Assembly (NCBI RefSeq): GCF_900312745.1
Contig: NZ_OMPD01000014.1
Coordinates: forward strand, 248,001 to 312,000
Origin: Aquimarina sp. AU58
GTDB lineage: Bacteria > Bacteroidota > Bacteroidia > Flavobacteriales > Flavobacteriaceae
Direction of reading: 5' to 3'
Length of the DNA: 64,000 nucleotides
The position numbers and the translations under genes were made by a program. Positions 26,078-34,469 of this stretch are shown piece after piece; position 1 is the first letter of the stretch, and the number at the start of each line of letters is the position of its first letter. The notes under the pieces were generated by a model, which was given only the letters and a program-made list of their open reading frames with translations, was not told the DNA's origin and made no database searches.

Positions 26078-27466
26078 CTAGTTATTTTTTGTAATAAGTT
26101 TAATTCTCACTTCCCGGTTCAGAAAATACCCAGTAACAATGGTTGCTAATATATCTGCAATCGGGAAAGAAATCCAAACCCCTAATTCACCATAAAACTT
26201 AGGAAGAATTAAAATAAGTGGAATAAAAAAGAAACCTTGTCTTGATAATGTAAGTAATAAAGCGGGAATGGCTTTTCCTACGGCTTGAAAATAGGCAGCT
26301 CCTATAAGCTGAAGTGCAATAATAGGTGTTGCAGCAAACACCCATCGCATAGGTTCTGCAGTATGAGATAACACATATTGATTTAGAGCTAATTCTTTGG
26401 GAGCTAGATTAGGGTTGTTACTCAGAAATAAAGTCGTTATTTCTGCCGGGAAAATCATTAACCCAATAAAAACTAATGATGCCAAAATCGCAGCATATTT
26501 GATTGCGGTATTAATAGATTCTCTAACACGAGGATAATGTTGCGCACCATAATTATATCCAGCAATGGGTAAAAACCCTTGTGTAACTCCAAATACAGGA
26601 AACAAAGCAAACATTAGCATTCGACCAATAATAGCATATACAGCTACCAAGCCTTCTTGCCCGAGGTCGAATAAAATATTGTTCATTAATAAATAGGTAA
26701 TGCTTACTACAGCTTGCCTGGCTAGGGTTACTCCACCAAGTGAAGCAATTTCTGAAACGATCTCTTTGTGTAAGCCAAGATGACGAAAATTAATCTTTAA
26801 TTCAGAGTTTTTAGAACTGAAAAACCAAAATATATATAAAAAACAAGCAAGATACGAGCCTGTTGTCGCCCATGCAGCACCGTGCATTCCCATATCCATT
26901 ACGTTAATAAAAAGATAGTCCATAAACAGATTACCAACTGTAGGGATGATCATAGCCGTCATAGCAAATTTAGGCTTTCCTTCTGCTCTGATCACCGTAT
27001 TACCCATCATAGCAAAACCAAGGATGGGTACACCATATAAAATAATCGTATAGTAGATTTTGGCTGGTTCAAAAATATCTCCTTTTCCACCAAATTTTGG
27101 AATAATATCATCGACAAAAACCAAACCTAAAACGACCAAAGAAACCATAAAAAGCAGGGAAAGAGTAATCTGATTTCCAAAAGTCTTGAGTGCTTTTTCC
27201 TTATCATTAGCACCCAATGCTCTAGAAATTATGCTAGAACCTCCTACACCTATAGACATCCCTAATGCAGCAATAAAAAAGGATACGGGAAGTACTACAT
27301 TAATAGCTGCAATGGCAATAGACCCAATCCAGTTACCAACAAAGATCGAATCTATTAGAATATTAAGTGACATCACCAATATCCCAATAGATGCTGGGAC
27401 TGCTTGTTTTATTAGCAATTTCCCAATAGGCTCTATCCCCAGAGCTTCAGCCGTTATTTTTGCCAT
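26078..27466 (-). CDS. MATE family efflux transporter
   Basis: The 462-residue inner membrane protein has about twelve hydrophobic helices in two related halves, typical of multidrug and toxin extrusion proteins that expel organic cations in exchange for Na+ or H+. Characteristic segments are PASIGILVMSLNILIDSIFVG in the first helix region, MSIGVGGSSIISRALG, and FPVFGVTQGFLPIAGYNYGA in the second half. Its ATG overlaps the hemH stop by one base (TAATG), so translation is coupled to ferrochelatase. Export of porphyrin or heme precursors is an attractive idea from that coupling, but the sequence gives no direct evidence. Confidence 0.93.
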   Translation of the reverse strand: MAKITAEALGIEPIGKLLIKQAVPASIGILVMSLNILIDSIFVGNWIGSIAIAAINVVLPVSFFIAALGMSIGVGGSSIISRALGANDKEKALKTFGNQITLSLLFMVSLVVLGLVFVDDIIPKFGGKGDIFEPAKIYYTIILYGVPILGFAMMGNTVIRAEGKPKFAMTAMIIPTVGNLFMDYLFINVMDMGMHGAAWATTGSYLACFLYIFWFFSSKNSELKINFRHLGLHKEIVSEIASLGGVTLARQAVVSITYLLMNNILFDLGQEGLVAVYAIIGRMLMFALFPVFGVTQGFLPIAGYNYGAQHYPRVRESINTAIKYAAILASLVFIGLMIFPAEITTLFLSNNPNLAPKELALNQYVLSHTAEPMRWVFAATPIIALQLIGAAYFQAVGKAIPALLLTLSRQGFFFIPLILILPKFYGELGVWISFPIADILATIVTGYFLNREVRIKLITKNN

Positions 27467-28503
27467 TATACCGTTTGGGTTTTAACAGTAACCCATTCAT
27501 TTACCCAATTTGCAAGTAGGTCTGCCCAATCATCACGATCATTAAGACAAGGAATGGTTGTGAATTCTTTACCCCCGACTTCGTGAAAAATTTCTTCTCC
27601 TTCCATGGCTATTTCTTCTAAAGTTTCTAAACAATCTGATACAAATGCCGGAGTTACAATAGCCATTTTTTTGATTCCATCTTTCCCCATTCGTTCTATA
27701 GTACGATCGGTATAGGGTTGTAACCATGGATCAAAACCTAGGCGGGATTGAAAAGAAGTAGAGTAAGTACTATTTTTAAGGCCTAATTTTTTTGCTACTT
27801 GTACGGTTGTCATTTCACATTGATGACGATAACAGTACTTATGTTGCTCTGATCCTTTTTTAAAGCAACACTTACCGTCCATTTTACAGTTTCCATTACT
27901 AATATCACTTTTACGAATATGTCTTTCAGGTACTCCGTGATATGAAAATAAAAGATGTTCATATTCAATACCTTCTAGTTTTTCTGCAATACTATCTGAA
28001 AGAACTTTGATGTATTCAGGTTTATTGTAAAAAGCAGGAAGATCAACAAGTTTCATATTCGGGAAATGTTCTTTTCGCAATTTTTCGGCAAGAACCAAAA
28101 TGGTTTCTGTAGTTGCCATAGCGAATTGAGGATAAAGAGGAACAATCATGACTTCATTTACACCTTTGTCGTGTAATTCCTGCAATCCCTTTTTGATATT
28201 CATCGAACCATAGCGCATTGCCAAACCAACAGGGATTGAAGTACGATCTGCTACTTTTTTCTGTAATCTTTCTGATAGTACAATTAGGGGAGAACCTTCG
28301 TCCCACCAGATTTTTTTATAAGCTGCTGCCGATTTTTTCGGTCGGGTATTTAAGATAATCCCTTTTACCAGTAAAGTTCGCGCCCATAACGGAACATCGA
28401 TTACTCTGGGGTCCATCAAAAATTCACCAAGATATTTTTTTACATCCTTTGGATCAGTACTATCTGGTGATCCAAGATTAACAAGGAGAACTCCTTTACT
28501 CAT
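27466..28503 (-). CDS. hemH: Ferrochelatase
   Basis: HemH inserts Fe2+ into protoporphyrin IX to give protoheme at the inner membrane surface. The protein starts MSKGVLLVNLGSPDSTDPKDVKKYL, and holds the catalytic His in LLFSYHGVPERHI, the SYSTSFQSR-like substrate region (STSFQSRLGFDPWLQPYTD) and VTPAFVSDCLETLEEI with the second key acidic pair. A Cys-rich insert (CKMDGKCCFKKGSEQHKYCYRHQC) is present, a pattern seen in some bacterial ferrochelatases with [2Fe-2S] clusters, though the ligands here are not proven. The ATG at 28503 is preferred over one at 28533 because a perfect -7 box lies between them. Length is then 345 residues, normal for the family. Confidence 0.96.
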   Translation of the reverse strand: MSKGVLLVNLGSPDSTDPKDVKKYLGEFLMDPRVIDVPLWARTLLVKGIILNTRPKKSAAAYKKIWWDEGSPLIVLSERLQKKVADRTSIPVGLAMRYGSMNIKKGLQELHDKGVNEVMIVPLYPQFAMATTETILVLAEKLRKEHFPNMKLVDLPAFYNKPEYIKVLSDSIAEKLEGIEYEHLLFSYHGVPERHIRKSDISNGNCKMDGKCCFKKGSEQHKYCYRHQCEMTTVQVAKKLGLKNSTYSTSFQSRLGFDPWLQPYTDRTIERMGKDGIKKMAIVTPAFVSDCLETLEEIAMEGEEIFHEVGGKEFTTIPCLNDRDDWADLLANWVNEWVTVKTQTV

Positions 28504-28522
28504 AATTTTCTTTTTGCACACA

Positions 28523-28530
28523 CAAAAATA
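28523..28530 (-). promoter_or_regulatory. Perfect -7 promoter box for hemH
   Basis: On the minus strand TATTTTTG matches TAnnTTTG exactly and lies 19 bases upstream of the hemH ATG at 28503. It excludes the upstream ATG at 28533 as the main start. Confidence 0.5.
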
Positions 28531-28704
28531 CAAACTATAAAGAGTAATGATACTAAAAGTGATAAGACTTTTTGATAGTGGTATTGTAGAATTAGTGCAT
28601 AATCCTATTAAAAACCAAACAGAACTTAAAATACGTTAAATTCTGGCAAACCGAAAGTTGGATAGTTTTATTTTAGTATTTTTAGGTGATTAAAAAAAGC
28701 AAAG

Positions 28705-28884
28705 ATGAAACGTATAATTGTAGATGTCGAAAAAGATAAACTACCCTTTATTCTGGAGTTGTTAGAACAGTTTGATTTTGTATCTGTTTTGGCAGATGCT
28801 TCTGATGAGGATCAAGGAATGTATGATTCGATAGTATCCTTACAAAAAGGAGTAGGTATTCCCAGAGGGGAATCATTCGACTAA
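28705..28884 (+). CDS. Small acidic protein of 59 residues, antitoxin-like N-terminus
   Basis: ATG AAA CGT at 28705 opens a frame of 59 codons ending TAA. The product starts MKRIIVDVEKDKLPFILELL, then has EQFDFVSVLAD and an acidic stretch (ASDEDQG) and ends GVGIPRGESFD. A short strand, a helix and another strand at the N-terminus recall small antitoxin or DUF2683-like proteins, but no toxin gene is beside it. Codon use resembles its neighbours and the start is well placed after a purine-rich AAAGCAAAG. The AraC gene converges 7 bases away. I cannot name the family with confidence. Confidence 0.62.
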   Translation: MKRIIVDVEKDKLPFILELLEQFDFVSVLADASDEDQGMYDSIVSLQKGVGIPRGESFD

Positions 28885-28891
28885 ATGAGTT

Positions 28892-29782
28892 TTAGTTTAA
28901 GCTCATCACATATTTTTTTGGAGTAGTGCCAAATTTCTTTTTAAATGCAGCTATAAAATGGCTAGCAGTGCTATATCCAACTTTTAAGCCTACTTCATTT
29001 ACATTATGACTTCCCGAGGCTAATAGTTGTCGGGCTACCTCCATTTTGTAATCAAACAAGAATGTATATACCGGTTCACCATAAATTTGTTTAAATCCAT
29101 CTTTAAGTTTTTTAAGGGGCAATCCAATCTCATTAGATAATTCCTGAAGTGTAGGAGGTTCTGCCATACGAGCAATAATAATTTCTTTGGCTTTCCGAAT
29201 TTTTAGTACATTTTCTTCATCTACCAAAAATGGACATTGCTCTACATCTGCATCCCCTGGTCTGTTAAAATAGAGACTTAATAATTCATATGCTTTTCCT
29301 TTAAAGTATAACAGCTTAATCGATCTATGTAAGTTATAGTTCATAATTTGATTTAATACCACAGCCATTGAAGGAGAAATTTTAGCATCAGTATAGTATT
29401 TTTTATCACGGTTTCCTTCCCCAAGAAAAGGAATATAATCTGCTTCTTTAGAAAATAAAGAGTGAAACTTTTTTATTGAAATAAGGATAGTGATCAACCA
29501 GGAATCCTTTTCCATTTCGAGATTCATAGGAAGATCGCGTTGTGGATTATAGAGAAGAAGCGAATTTTCTTCAGAAAGGTTTATAGCGTAGCTTCCGTTA
29601 TTAAAGTTAAATTTAATTCCCCCCTTAATACAGAAATGAAATTGGATAAAACTACTATCGATGTCTCTTACAACTCGTTGATTTTCATTGGTTTCATTTT
29701 GAAATTTTAGAATATGAAAACCATCTTCTATTTGGGTTTCTTCTAGAATCCCTGGAGCGTTATTTTTTAGTTCAATTTCCAT
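28892..29782 (-). CDS. AraC-type regulator, PchR-like, beside the heme genes
   Basis: This soluble 296-residue protein has an N-terminal cupin-like sensor region (FIQFHFCIKGGIKFNFNNGSY) and a C-terminal AraC DNA-binding domain with two HTH units (TLQELSNEIGLPLKKLKDGF and NVNEVGLKVGYSTASHF) ending in TPKKYV. The N-terminal layout and the GLPLKKLKDGFKQIYG segment resemble PchR, the siderophore-responsive regulator, rather than the membrane AraC proteins elsewhere in the window. It is divergent from hemA with 200 bases between the starts, so regulation of heme genes in response to iron, heme or a porphyrin is a reasonable inference from position. No ligand residue can be assigned. Confidence 0.9.
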   Translation of the reverse strand: MEIELKNNAPGILEETQIEDGFHILKFQNETNENQRVVRDIDSSFIQFHFCIKGGIKFNFNNGSYAINLSEENSLLLYNPQRDLPMNLEMEKDSWLITILISIKKFHSLFSKEADYIPFLGEGNRDKKYYTDAKISPSMAVVLNQIMNYNLHRSIKLLYFKGKAYELLSLYFNRPGDADVEQCPFLVDEENVLKIRKAKEIIIARMAEPPTLQELSNEIGLPLKKLKDGFKQIYGEPVYTFLFDYKMEVARQLLASGSHNVNEVGLKVGYSTASHFIAAFKKKFGTTPKKYVMSLN

Positions 29783-29951
29783 AGTTGTAAAATTTTATTT
29801 ATTTAGAATGAGTCTAAACTGTCGACGTAAGAATCTCCGGTACCTATACAAAAATAAGGGTTTTTACCCATTTTTTTACAAAAAATATCTTAAACAACGT
29901 TTTTCGACACTTAAAATTCTTCTGGCGTTATTTTTTCTGATATATCTAAAA

Positions 29952-29959
29952 TACTTTTG
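29952..29959 (+). promoter_or_regulatory. Perfect -7 promoter box for hemA operon
   Basis: TACTTTTG matches TAnnTTTG exactly. Transcription should begin a few bases after 29959, at or past the ATG at 29962, so the ATG at 29986 is the likely true start of hemA with a leader of about 20 bases. Confidence 0.55.
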
Positions 29960-29985
29960 TTATGGAATATTATAGAATTGACTGC

Positions 29986-31236
29986 ATGGAGTCTCACTTA
30001 AGAGCGAAAGGAACAAATTTTTACACTATTGGACTTAGTTATAAAAAAGCTGATGCAGAGATCAGAGGTCATTTTAGTGTAAACGAAGAAGCCAAAGAAG
30101 GAATACTACAACAAGCAAAAAAAGAAGGCATTGAAGCCTTGCTTGTTACCTCTACCTGTAATCGAACCGAATTACATGGTTTTGCTCAACATCCATTTCA
30201 ATTAATCAAATTACTTTGCGAACATACTCATGGAACCGTAGAAGAGTTCGAAAAAGTAGCATATGTGCATAAAAATAGTAAGGCAGTATCACATTTATTT
30301 AAAGTAGGTACAGGTCTGGATAGTCAGATATTAGGTGATTTTGAAATCATAAGTCAGCTAAAAAAAAGTTTTAAAGCTTCTAAAAAAGTAGAAGTTACTA
30401 ATCCTTTTCTTGAAAGACTTGTCAATGCCGTAATTCAGGCAAGCAAACGCATCAAGAATGAGACTGAGATTTCATCAGGAGCAACCTCAGTTTCTTTTGC
30501 CTCAGTTCAATATATTCTTAAGAATGTAGAAAACATTTCAGACAAGAAAATAGTGCTTTTCGGGACTGGTAAAATAGGTAGAAATACCTGTGAAAATTTG
30601 GTAAAACATACCAAGAATGACCATATCACATTAATTAACCGAACAAAGGATAAAGCAGAAAAAATAGCAGGAAAATTTAATCTTGTCGTAAAGGATTACG
30701 CTAATATTCAGTCAGAAATAACAAATACAGATGTTCTTATTGTGGCTACGGGAGCGCAGAATCCTACCATTTCTAAACAACTAATTCATTCGCAAAAGCC
30801 ATTATTGATTTTAGATCTGTCTATTCCAAAAAATGTATCAGATGATGTGGTTGAGTTACCTAATGTAACTTTGGTACACTTGGATCATTTGTCAAAAATG
30901 ACAGATGACACATTACAAAAAAGAAGACAATATATCCCACAAGCCGAGGGTATTATAGAAGAAGTAAAAACAGAATTTGATAGTTGGTTAGAAACCAGAA
31001 AATTTGCTCCCACTATTAAGGCACTTAAAAATAAATTATCTACATTAAAAGATGCAGAAATTAATCTACAACGAAAAAAGTATGCAGATTTTGATGAAGA
31101 ACAGGCAGATATTATTAGTAGCCGAATCATTCAGAAAATCACGAATCATTTTGCCAATCATCTTAAAGATGATAACACTTCGGCAGATGAAAGCATAGAA
31201 TTGATTCAAAAAGTATTTCAATTACAAAACAAATAG
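29986..31236 (+). CDS. hemA: Glutamyl-tRNA reductase
   Basis: HemA reduces glutamyl-tRNA(Glu) to glutamate-1-semialdehyde with NADPH, the first committed step of the C5 route to tetrapyrroles. With the start at 29986 the protein has 416 residues. It shows YKKADAEIRGHF, the catalytic Cys58 in the motif TSTCNRTE, the substrate segment GLDSQILGDFEII, the conserved GATSVSFASVQY region, an NADPH-binding GTGKIGRNTC and a C-terminal dimerisation helix. An in-frame ATG at 29962 exists but is overlapped by the promoter. It heads the hemA-hemC-hemD-hemE gene run, with hemC 2 bases downstream. HemL, its partner, is not in the window. Confidence 0.96.
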   Translation: MESHLRAKGTNFYTIGLSYKKADAEIRGHFSVNEEAKEGILQQAKKEGIEALLVTSTCNRTELHGFAQHPFQLIKLLCEHTHGTVEEFEKVAYVHKNSKAVSHLFKVGTGLDSQILGDFEIISQLKKSFKASKKVEVTNPFLERLVNAVIQASKRIKNETEISSGATSVSFASVQYILKNVENISDKKIVLFGTGKIGRNTCENLVKHTKNDHITLINRTKDKAEKIAGKFNLVVKDYANIQSEITNTDVLIVATGAQNPTISKQLIHSQKPLLILDLSIPKNVSDDVVELPNVTLVHLDHLSKMTDDTLQKRRQYIPQAEGIIEEVKTEFDSWLETRKFAPTIKALKNKLSTLKDAEINLQRKKYADFDEEQADIISSRIIQKITNHFANHLKDDNTSADESIELIQKVFQLQNK

Positions 31237-31238
31237 CT

Positions 31239-32150
31239 TTGGCAAAAACGATTCGCATAGGTACCAGAGATAGTGAATTAGCACTTTGGCAAGCAAATAC
31301 CGTACAAAAAAGTTTAGAAGAACTTGGGTATAAAACTCACTTGATCCCTGTTAAATCAACTGGGGATATTATATTGGATAAACCATTATATGAACTTGGG
31401 ATTACCGGGATTTTTACTAAAACATTGGATATAGCCATGTTACAAGGCGATATTGATATTGCAGTGCATTCGATGAAGGATGTTCCGACGATTCTACCAA
31501 AAGGAATTATAGAAGCAGCCGTTTTAAAACGCGCTAATGTAAATGATATTCTGGTTCATAAAGGGTTGGATTTTTTAGAAAATGAAGGAACAATTGCTAC
31601 CGGAAGTCTTCGAAGAAAAGCACAATGGTTACATAAATACCCAACACATACAGTAGTTGATCTGCGTGGAAATGTAAATACACGTATGCAAAAACTAACC
31701 GATAATGATTGGAATGGTGCCATATTTGCCGCTGCTGGATTAGAACGTATTGATCTAAAACCAGATAATTATATTGATCTGGATTGGATGATTCCTGCAC
31801 CAGCACAAGGAGCAATGTTAGTTGTAGCAAAAGAAGAAGATGAGTATTGCAGAAAGGCATTATCAAATTTAAATGATAACCCATCTGAAATATGTGTACG
31901 TATTGAACGCGAGTTTTTACGAAAATTAGAAGGAGGCTGTACAGCACCAATAGGAGCACTAGCAGAAATTAAAGGGGATGTTATCTACTTTACAGGGGCT
32001 TTGTTTAGTCTTGACGGAAATGATAAGATCGAAGTGAATAAAGAAATAAAAATAGGTAATGTAGAAAACCTGGGAAAGATATGTGCTCAGGAAATATTGA
32101 ATAACGGAGGACATGAATTGATGAAAGAGATAAAAGCAGAAATCGGATAG
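31239..32150 (+). CDS. hemC: Hydroxymethylbilane synthase (porphobilinogen deaminase)
   Basis: HemC condenses four porphobilinogen molecules to hydroxymethylbilane. The 303-residue protein begins (M)AKTIRIGTRDSELALWQA and shows GDIDIAVHSMKDVPT with the catalytic Asp, TGSLRRKAQWL and DLRGNVNTRM for substrate binding, and EGGCTAPIGA with Cys234, the attachment site of the dipyrromethane cofactor. The start codon is TTG, two bases after the hemA stop; the first in-frame ATG is far inside the conserved domain, so TTG must be used. This weak start may tune output relative to hemA. Confidence 0.96.
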   Translation: MAKTIRIGTRDSELALWQANTVQKSLEELGYKTHLIPVKSTGDIILDKPLYELGITGIFTKTLDIAMLQGDIDIAVHSMKDVPTILPKGIIEAAVLKRANVNDILVHKGLDFLENEGTIATGSLRRKAQWLHKYPTHTVVDLRGNVNTRMQKLTDNDWNGAIFAAAGLERIDLKPDNYIDLDWMIPAPAQGAMLVVAKEEDEYCRKALSNLNDNPSEICVRIEREFLRKLEGGCTAPIGALAEIKGDVIYFTGALFSLDGNDKIEVNKEIKIGNVENLGKICAQEILNNGGHELMKEIKAEIG

Positions 32151-32151
32151 A

Positions 32152-32811
32152 TTGGATACTTCACCAACAATACTCTCAACCAAAAAGCTTTCTGCAACGC
32201 AGAAAGAGTTATTGCTAAATACTGGTCTTGGATTTGTCGAGTATGAAGCCATAACTATAGAGATTTTAGAAATTACAATTAAGCATACAGTCCAGAATGC
32301 AATTTTTACAAGCAAGAACGCCGTAAAAGCAATTAAAAACTCTAGAATGGTCATTTCAAACTGTTTTTGTGTAGGAGATAACACTAAAAAGCTTTTAGAA
32401 GAAAATGGCTTAAATGTGGTAGAAACGGCTCAAAATGCATCAGATTTAGCTAAAATCATTATAAAAAAATACAAAAACGACTCTTTTTTGTTTTTCTGCG
32501 GAAACTTGAGAAGAGATGAATTACCAGATCTTTTGAAACAAAATAATGTTGAGATAAAAGAGCAGATTGTATATAAAACACATTTAAAACCGAATAAATT
32601 CATCCGTTCGTTTGATGGAATATTGTTTTTTAGTCCTTCCGGAATTCAAAGCTATACTTCAGAAAATAAAATAGGAGAAAGTATTTCGTTTTGTATAGGA
32701 AACACAACCGCTTCTGAAGCTAAAAAGCATACAGATAATATTATTGTTGCAAATAAACCTACGGTAGAAAACGTCATTGTTCAAGCCGTAAAACATTTTA
32801 CTAAAAAATAA
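32152..32811 (+). CDS. hemD: Uroporphyrinogen-III synthase
   Basis: HemD closes hydroxymethylbilane to uroporphyrinogen III with inversion of ring D. The family is poorly conserved, so the call rests on weak motifs and strong context. It has 219 residues, an early ILSTKKLS segment, the pattern IFTSKNAVKAI (usual in the first domain), GDNTKKLLEENG, the second-domain FFSPSGIQSY motif and the closing CIGNTTASEAKKH and KPTVENVIV. It lies between hemC and hemE. The start is again TTG, one base after the hemC stop, and the first in-frame ATG is about 70 codons in. Only two close-set bases separate the coding regions, suggesting coupled translation. Confidence 0.9.
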   Translation: MDTSPTILSTKKLSATQKELLLNTGLGFVEYEAITIEILEITIKHTVQNAIFTSKNAVKAIKNSRMVISNCFCVGDNTKKLLEENGLNVVETAQNASDLAKIIIKKYKNDSFLFFCGNLRRDELPDLLKQNNVEIKEQIVYKTHLKPNKFIRSFDGILFFSPSGIQSYTSENKIGESISFCIGNTTASEAKKHTDNIIVANKPTVENVIVQAVKHFTKK

Positions 32812-32853
32812 ATAATAAAGCAATTTTTGCAAAGTCGAAAATTCACGATAGCT

Positions 32854-33885
32854 ATGACACAACTTAAAAACGACTTATTTCTTAGAGCACTAAAAGGAGA
32901 AACTGTAGAACGCCCACCAGTATGGATGATGCGTCAGGCAGGGCGATATTTACCAGAATTTCGTGCACTAAAAGCAAAATATGATTTTTTTACACGTTGT
33001 AGAACACCAGAATTGGCAGCAGAGATAACCGTACAACCTATAGATATCATTGGTCCAGATGCGGCAATCTTGTTTAGTGATATTTTGGTGATCCCACAGG
33101 CTATGAATATCGAGGTCGAAATGAAAGACGGAATTGGTCCCTGGCTTCCTAATCCAATTCGATCTTTGGCAGATGTAGAACAGGTAATTGTTCCCGATGT
33201 CTACGAAGAATTAGGATATGTAATGGATGCGATAAAACTAACCAAAGAACGTTTGGATAGTCGTGTTCCTTTAATTGGTTTTGCCGGTTCACCATGGACA
33301 ATTCTATGTTATGCCGTACAGGGACAAGGGTCTAAAAACTTTGATAAAGCCAAAGAATTGTGTTTTGCACAACCAGAAGCAGCACATCAATTATTGCAAA
33401 AGATTACCGATACTACTATTGCATATCTTAAAGCAAAAGTAGCAACAGGAGTTAATGCAGTTCAGGTATTTGATAGCTGGGGAGGGATGTTATCACCAGT
33501 AGATTACCAGGAATTCTCATGGAAATATATCCAGCAAATTGTAGATGCATTAAAAGCAGAAACCGAAGTAATCGTTTTCGGAAAAGGATGCTGGTTTGCA
33601 TTACAAGAAATGGCACAATCGGGAGCTGCTGCTCTTGGAGTAGACTGGACATGTTCTGCGCGTAATGCTCGTTATCTTACCGGAGGAAATATAACACTAC
33701 AAGGTAATTTTGATCCTTCGAGATTATTATCTCCACCAGCAGAAATCAAAAAAATGGTTAAACAAATGATAGATGCTTTTGGTAAAGATCATTATATCGC
33801 TAATTTAGGACATGGGATTTTACCTAATATTCCTGTAGAGAATGCTCAAGCCTTTGTAGATGCAGTAAAAGAATATCAAGCATAA
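32854..33885 (+). CDS. hemE: Uroporphyrinogen decarboxylase
   Basis: HemE removes four carboxyl groups from uroporphyrinogen III to give coproporphyrinogen III. The 343-residue protein carries the N-terminal signature [31 protein letters not shown], the GFAGSPWTI motif, FDSWGG and [10 protein letters not shown], and ends [12 protein letters not shown]. The ATG at 32854 gives the standard length; a longer frame from 32827 begins with TTG and adds residues with no family match. AATTTTTG at 32822-32829, one mismatch from the -7 consensus and 24 bases before the ATG, could supply a second promoter inside the cluster. Confidence 0.97.
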   Translation: MTQLKNDLFLRALKGETVERPPVWMMRQAGRYLPEFRALKAKYDFFTRCRTPELAAEITVQPIDIIGPDAAILFSDILVIPQAMNIEVEMKDGIGPWLPNPIRSLADVEQVIVPDVYEELGYVMDAIKLTKERLDSRVPLIGFAGSPWTILCYAVQGQGSKNFDKAKELCFAQPEAAHQLLQKITDTTIAYLKAKVATGVNAVQVFDSWGGMLSPVDYQEFSWKYIQQIVDALKAETEVIVFGKGCWFALQEMAQSGAAALGVDWTCSARNARYLTGGNITLQGNFDPSRLLSPPAEIKKMVKQMIDAFGKDHYIANLGHGILPNIPVENAQAFVDAVKEYQA

Positions 33886-33887
33886 GA

Positions 33888-34391
33888 ATGAGTATAAGGA
33901 GTCTGTTAAAACGATTAAGTTTTAGGCAAATCCTTAAGGTAACAGGGATAATGTTTCAGAATCCTTTACTGGTCTATCCAACATTAAAAGCTACAAGGAG
34001 AACCATGATTATTTGTGATTTGCATTATGGAAAAGCACATCATAAAAACGGAAAAGCTAATGCTTTTCGACATGCGTTATGGAATATATTGATTTGTCAT
34101 ACTACTTTTAGAGTAACCAAAAACAAAGAAAAATCTGTAAGCTGGGCACAAAAAATAACTGATTTACATGAAAAACTAGCTCCAAATAAGCCAATAGAAA
34201 CTGCAATGGATTTGCATAACAACGAAATTGGTAGAAAATATTTTTTGGACCTAACTACTTATTTTGAAGAAGAAATAATCACTTTTTTAAAGGAAAACAC
34301 TCAAAAAGCTAAGAAAGTAACAGATAGTAAAGAAATACTGGATCATAAAGATAAATTGGTTTATCTTTTGGAGATCGATACTAGATCATGA
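33888..34391 (+). CDS. DUF6973-like small protein in the heme cluster
   Basis: The 167-residue product begins two bases after the hemE stop. It contains the block HHKNGKANAFRHALWNILIC, then WAQKITDLHE and TAMDLHNNEIGRKYF. This NGKANAFRHA ... DxHE ... MDLHNN pattern fits what I know as DUF6973, an uncharacterised domain of small bacterial proteins rich in conserved His, Asn and Asp. The conserved polar residues could form an active or metal-binding site. A short N-terminal basic/hydrophobic region could touch the membrane, but no clear signal peptide is seen. Family and position are supported; function is unknown. Confidence 0.72.
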   Translation: MSIRSLLKRLSFRQILKVTGIMFQNPLLVYPTLKATRRTMIICDLHYGKAHHKNGKANAFRHALWNILICHTTFRVTKNKEKSVSWAQKITDLHEKLAPNKPIETAMDLHNNEIGRKYFLDLTTYFEEEIITFLKENTQKAKKVTDSKEILDHKDKLVYLLEIDTRS

Positions 34392-34469
34392 AATATTTCC
34401 AAAATTGAAACAAAAATGATAAAAAGACTACTTATAGAAGGAGTAAATCAATCAAAAAAATAGTGACCA

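Noticed and set aside
28705..28884. Complete toxin-antitoxin module next to hemH
   Set aside because: Only a possible antitoxin-like small frame is present; the neighbouring genes are hemH and an AraC regulator, not a toxin.
31959..32384. Open frame of 141 codons on the minus strand across hemC/hemD
   Set aside because: Overlaps two well-supported genes and contains no family signature.
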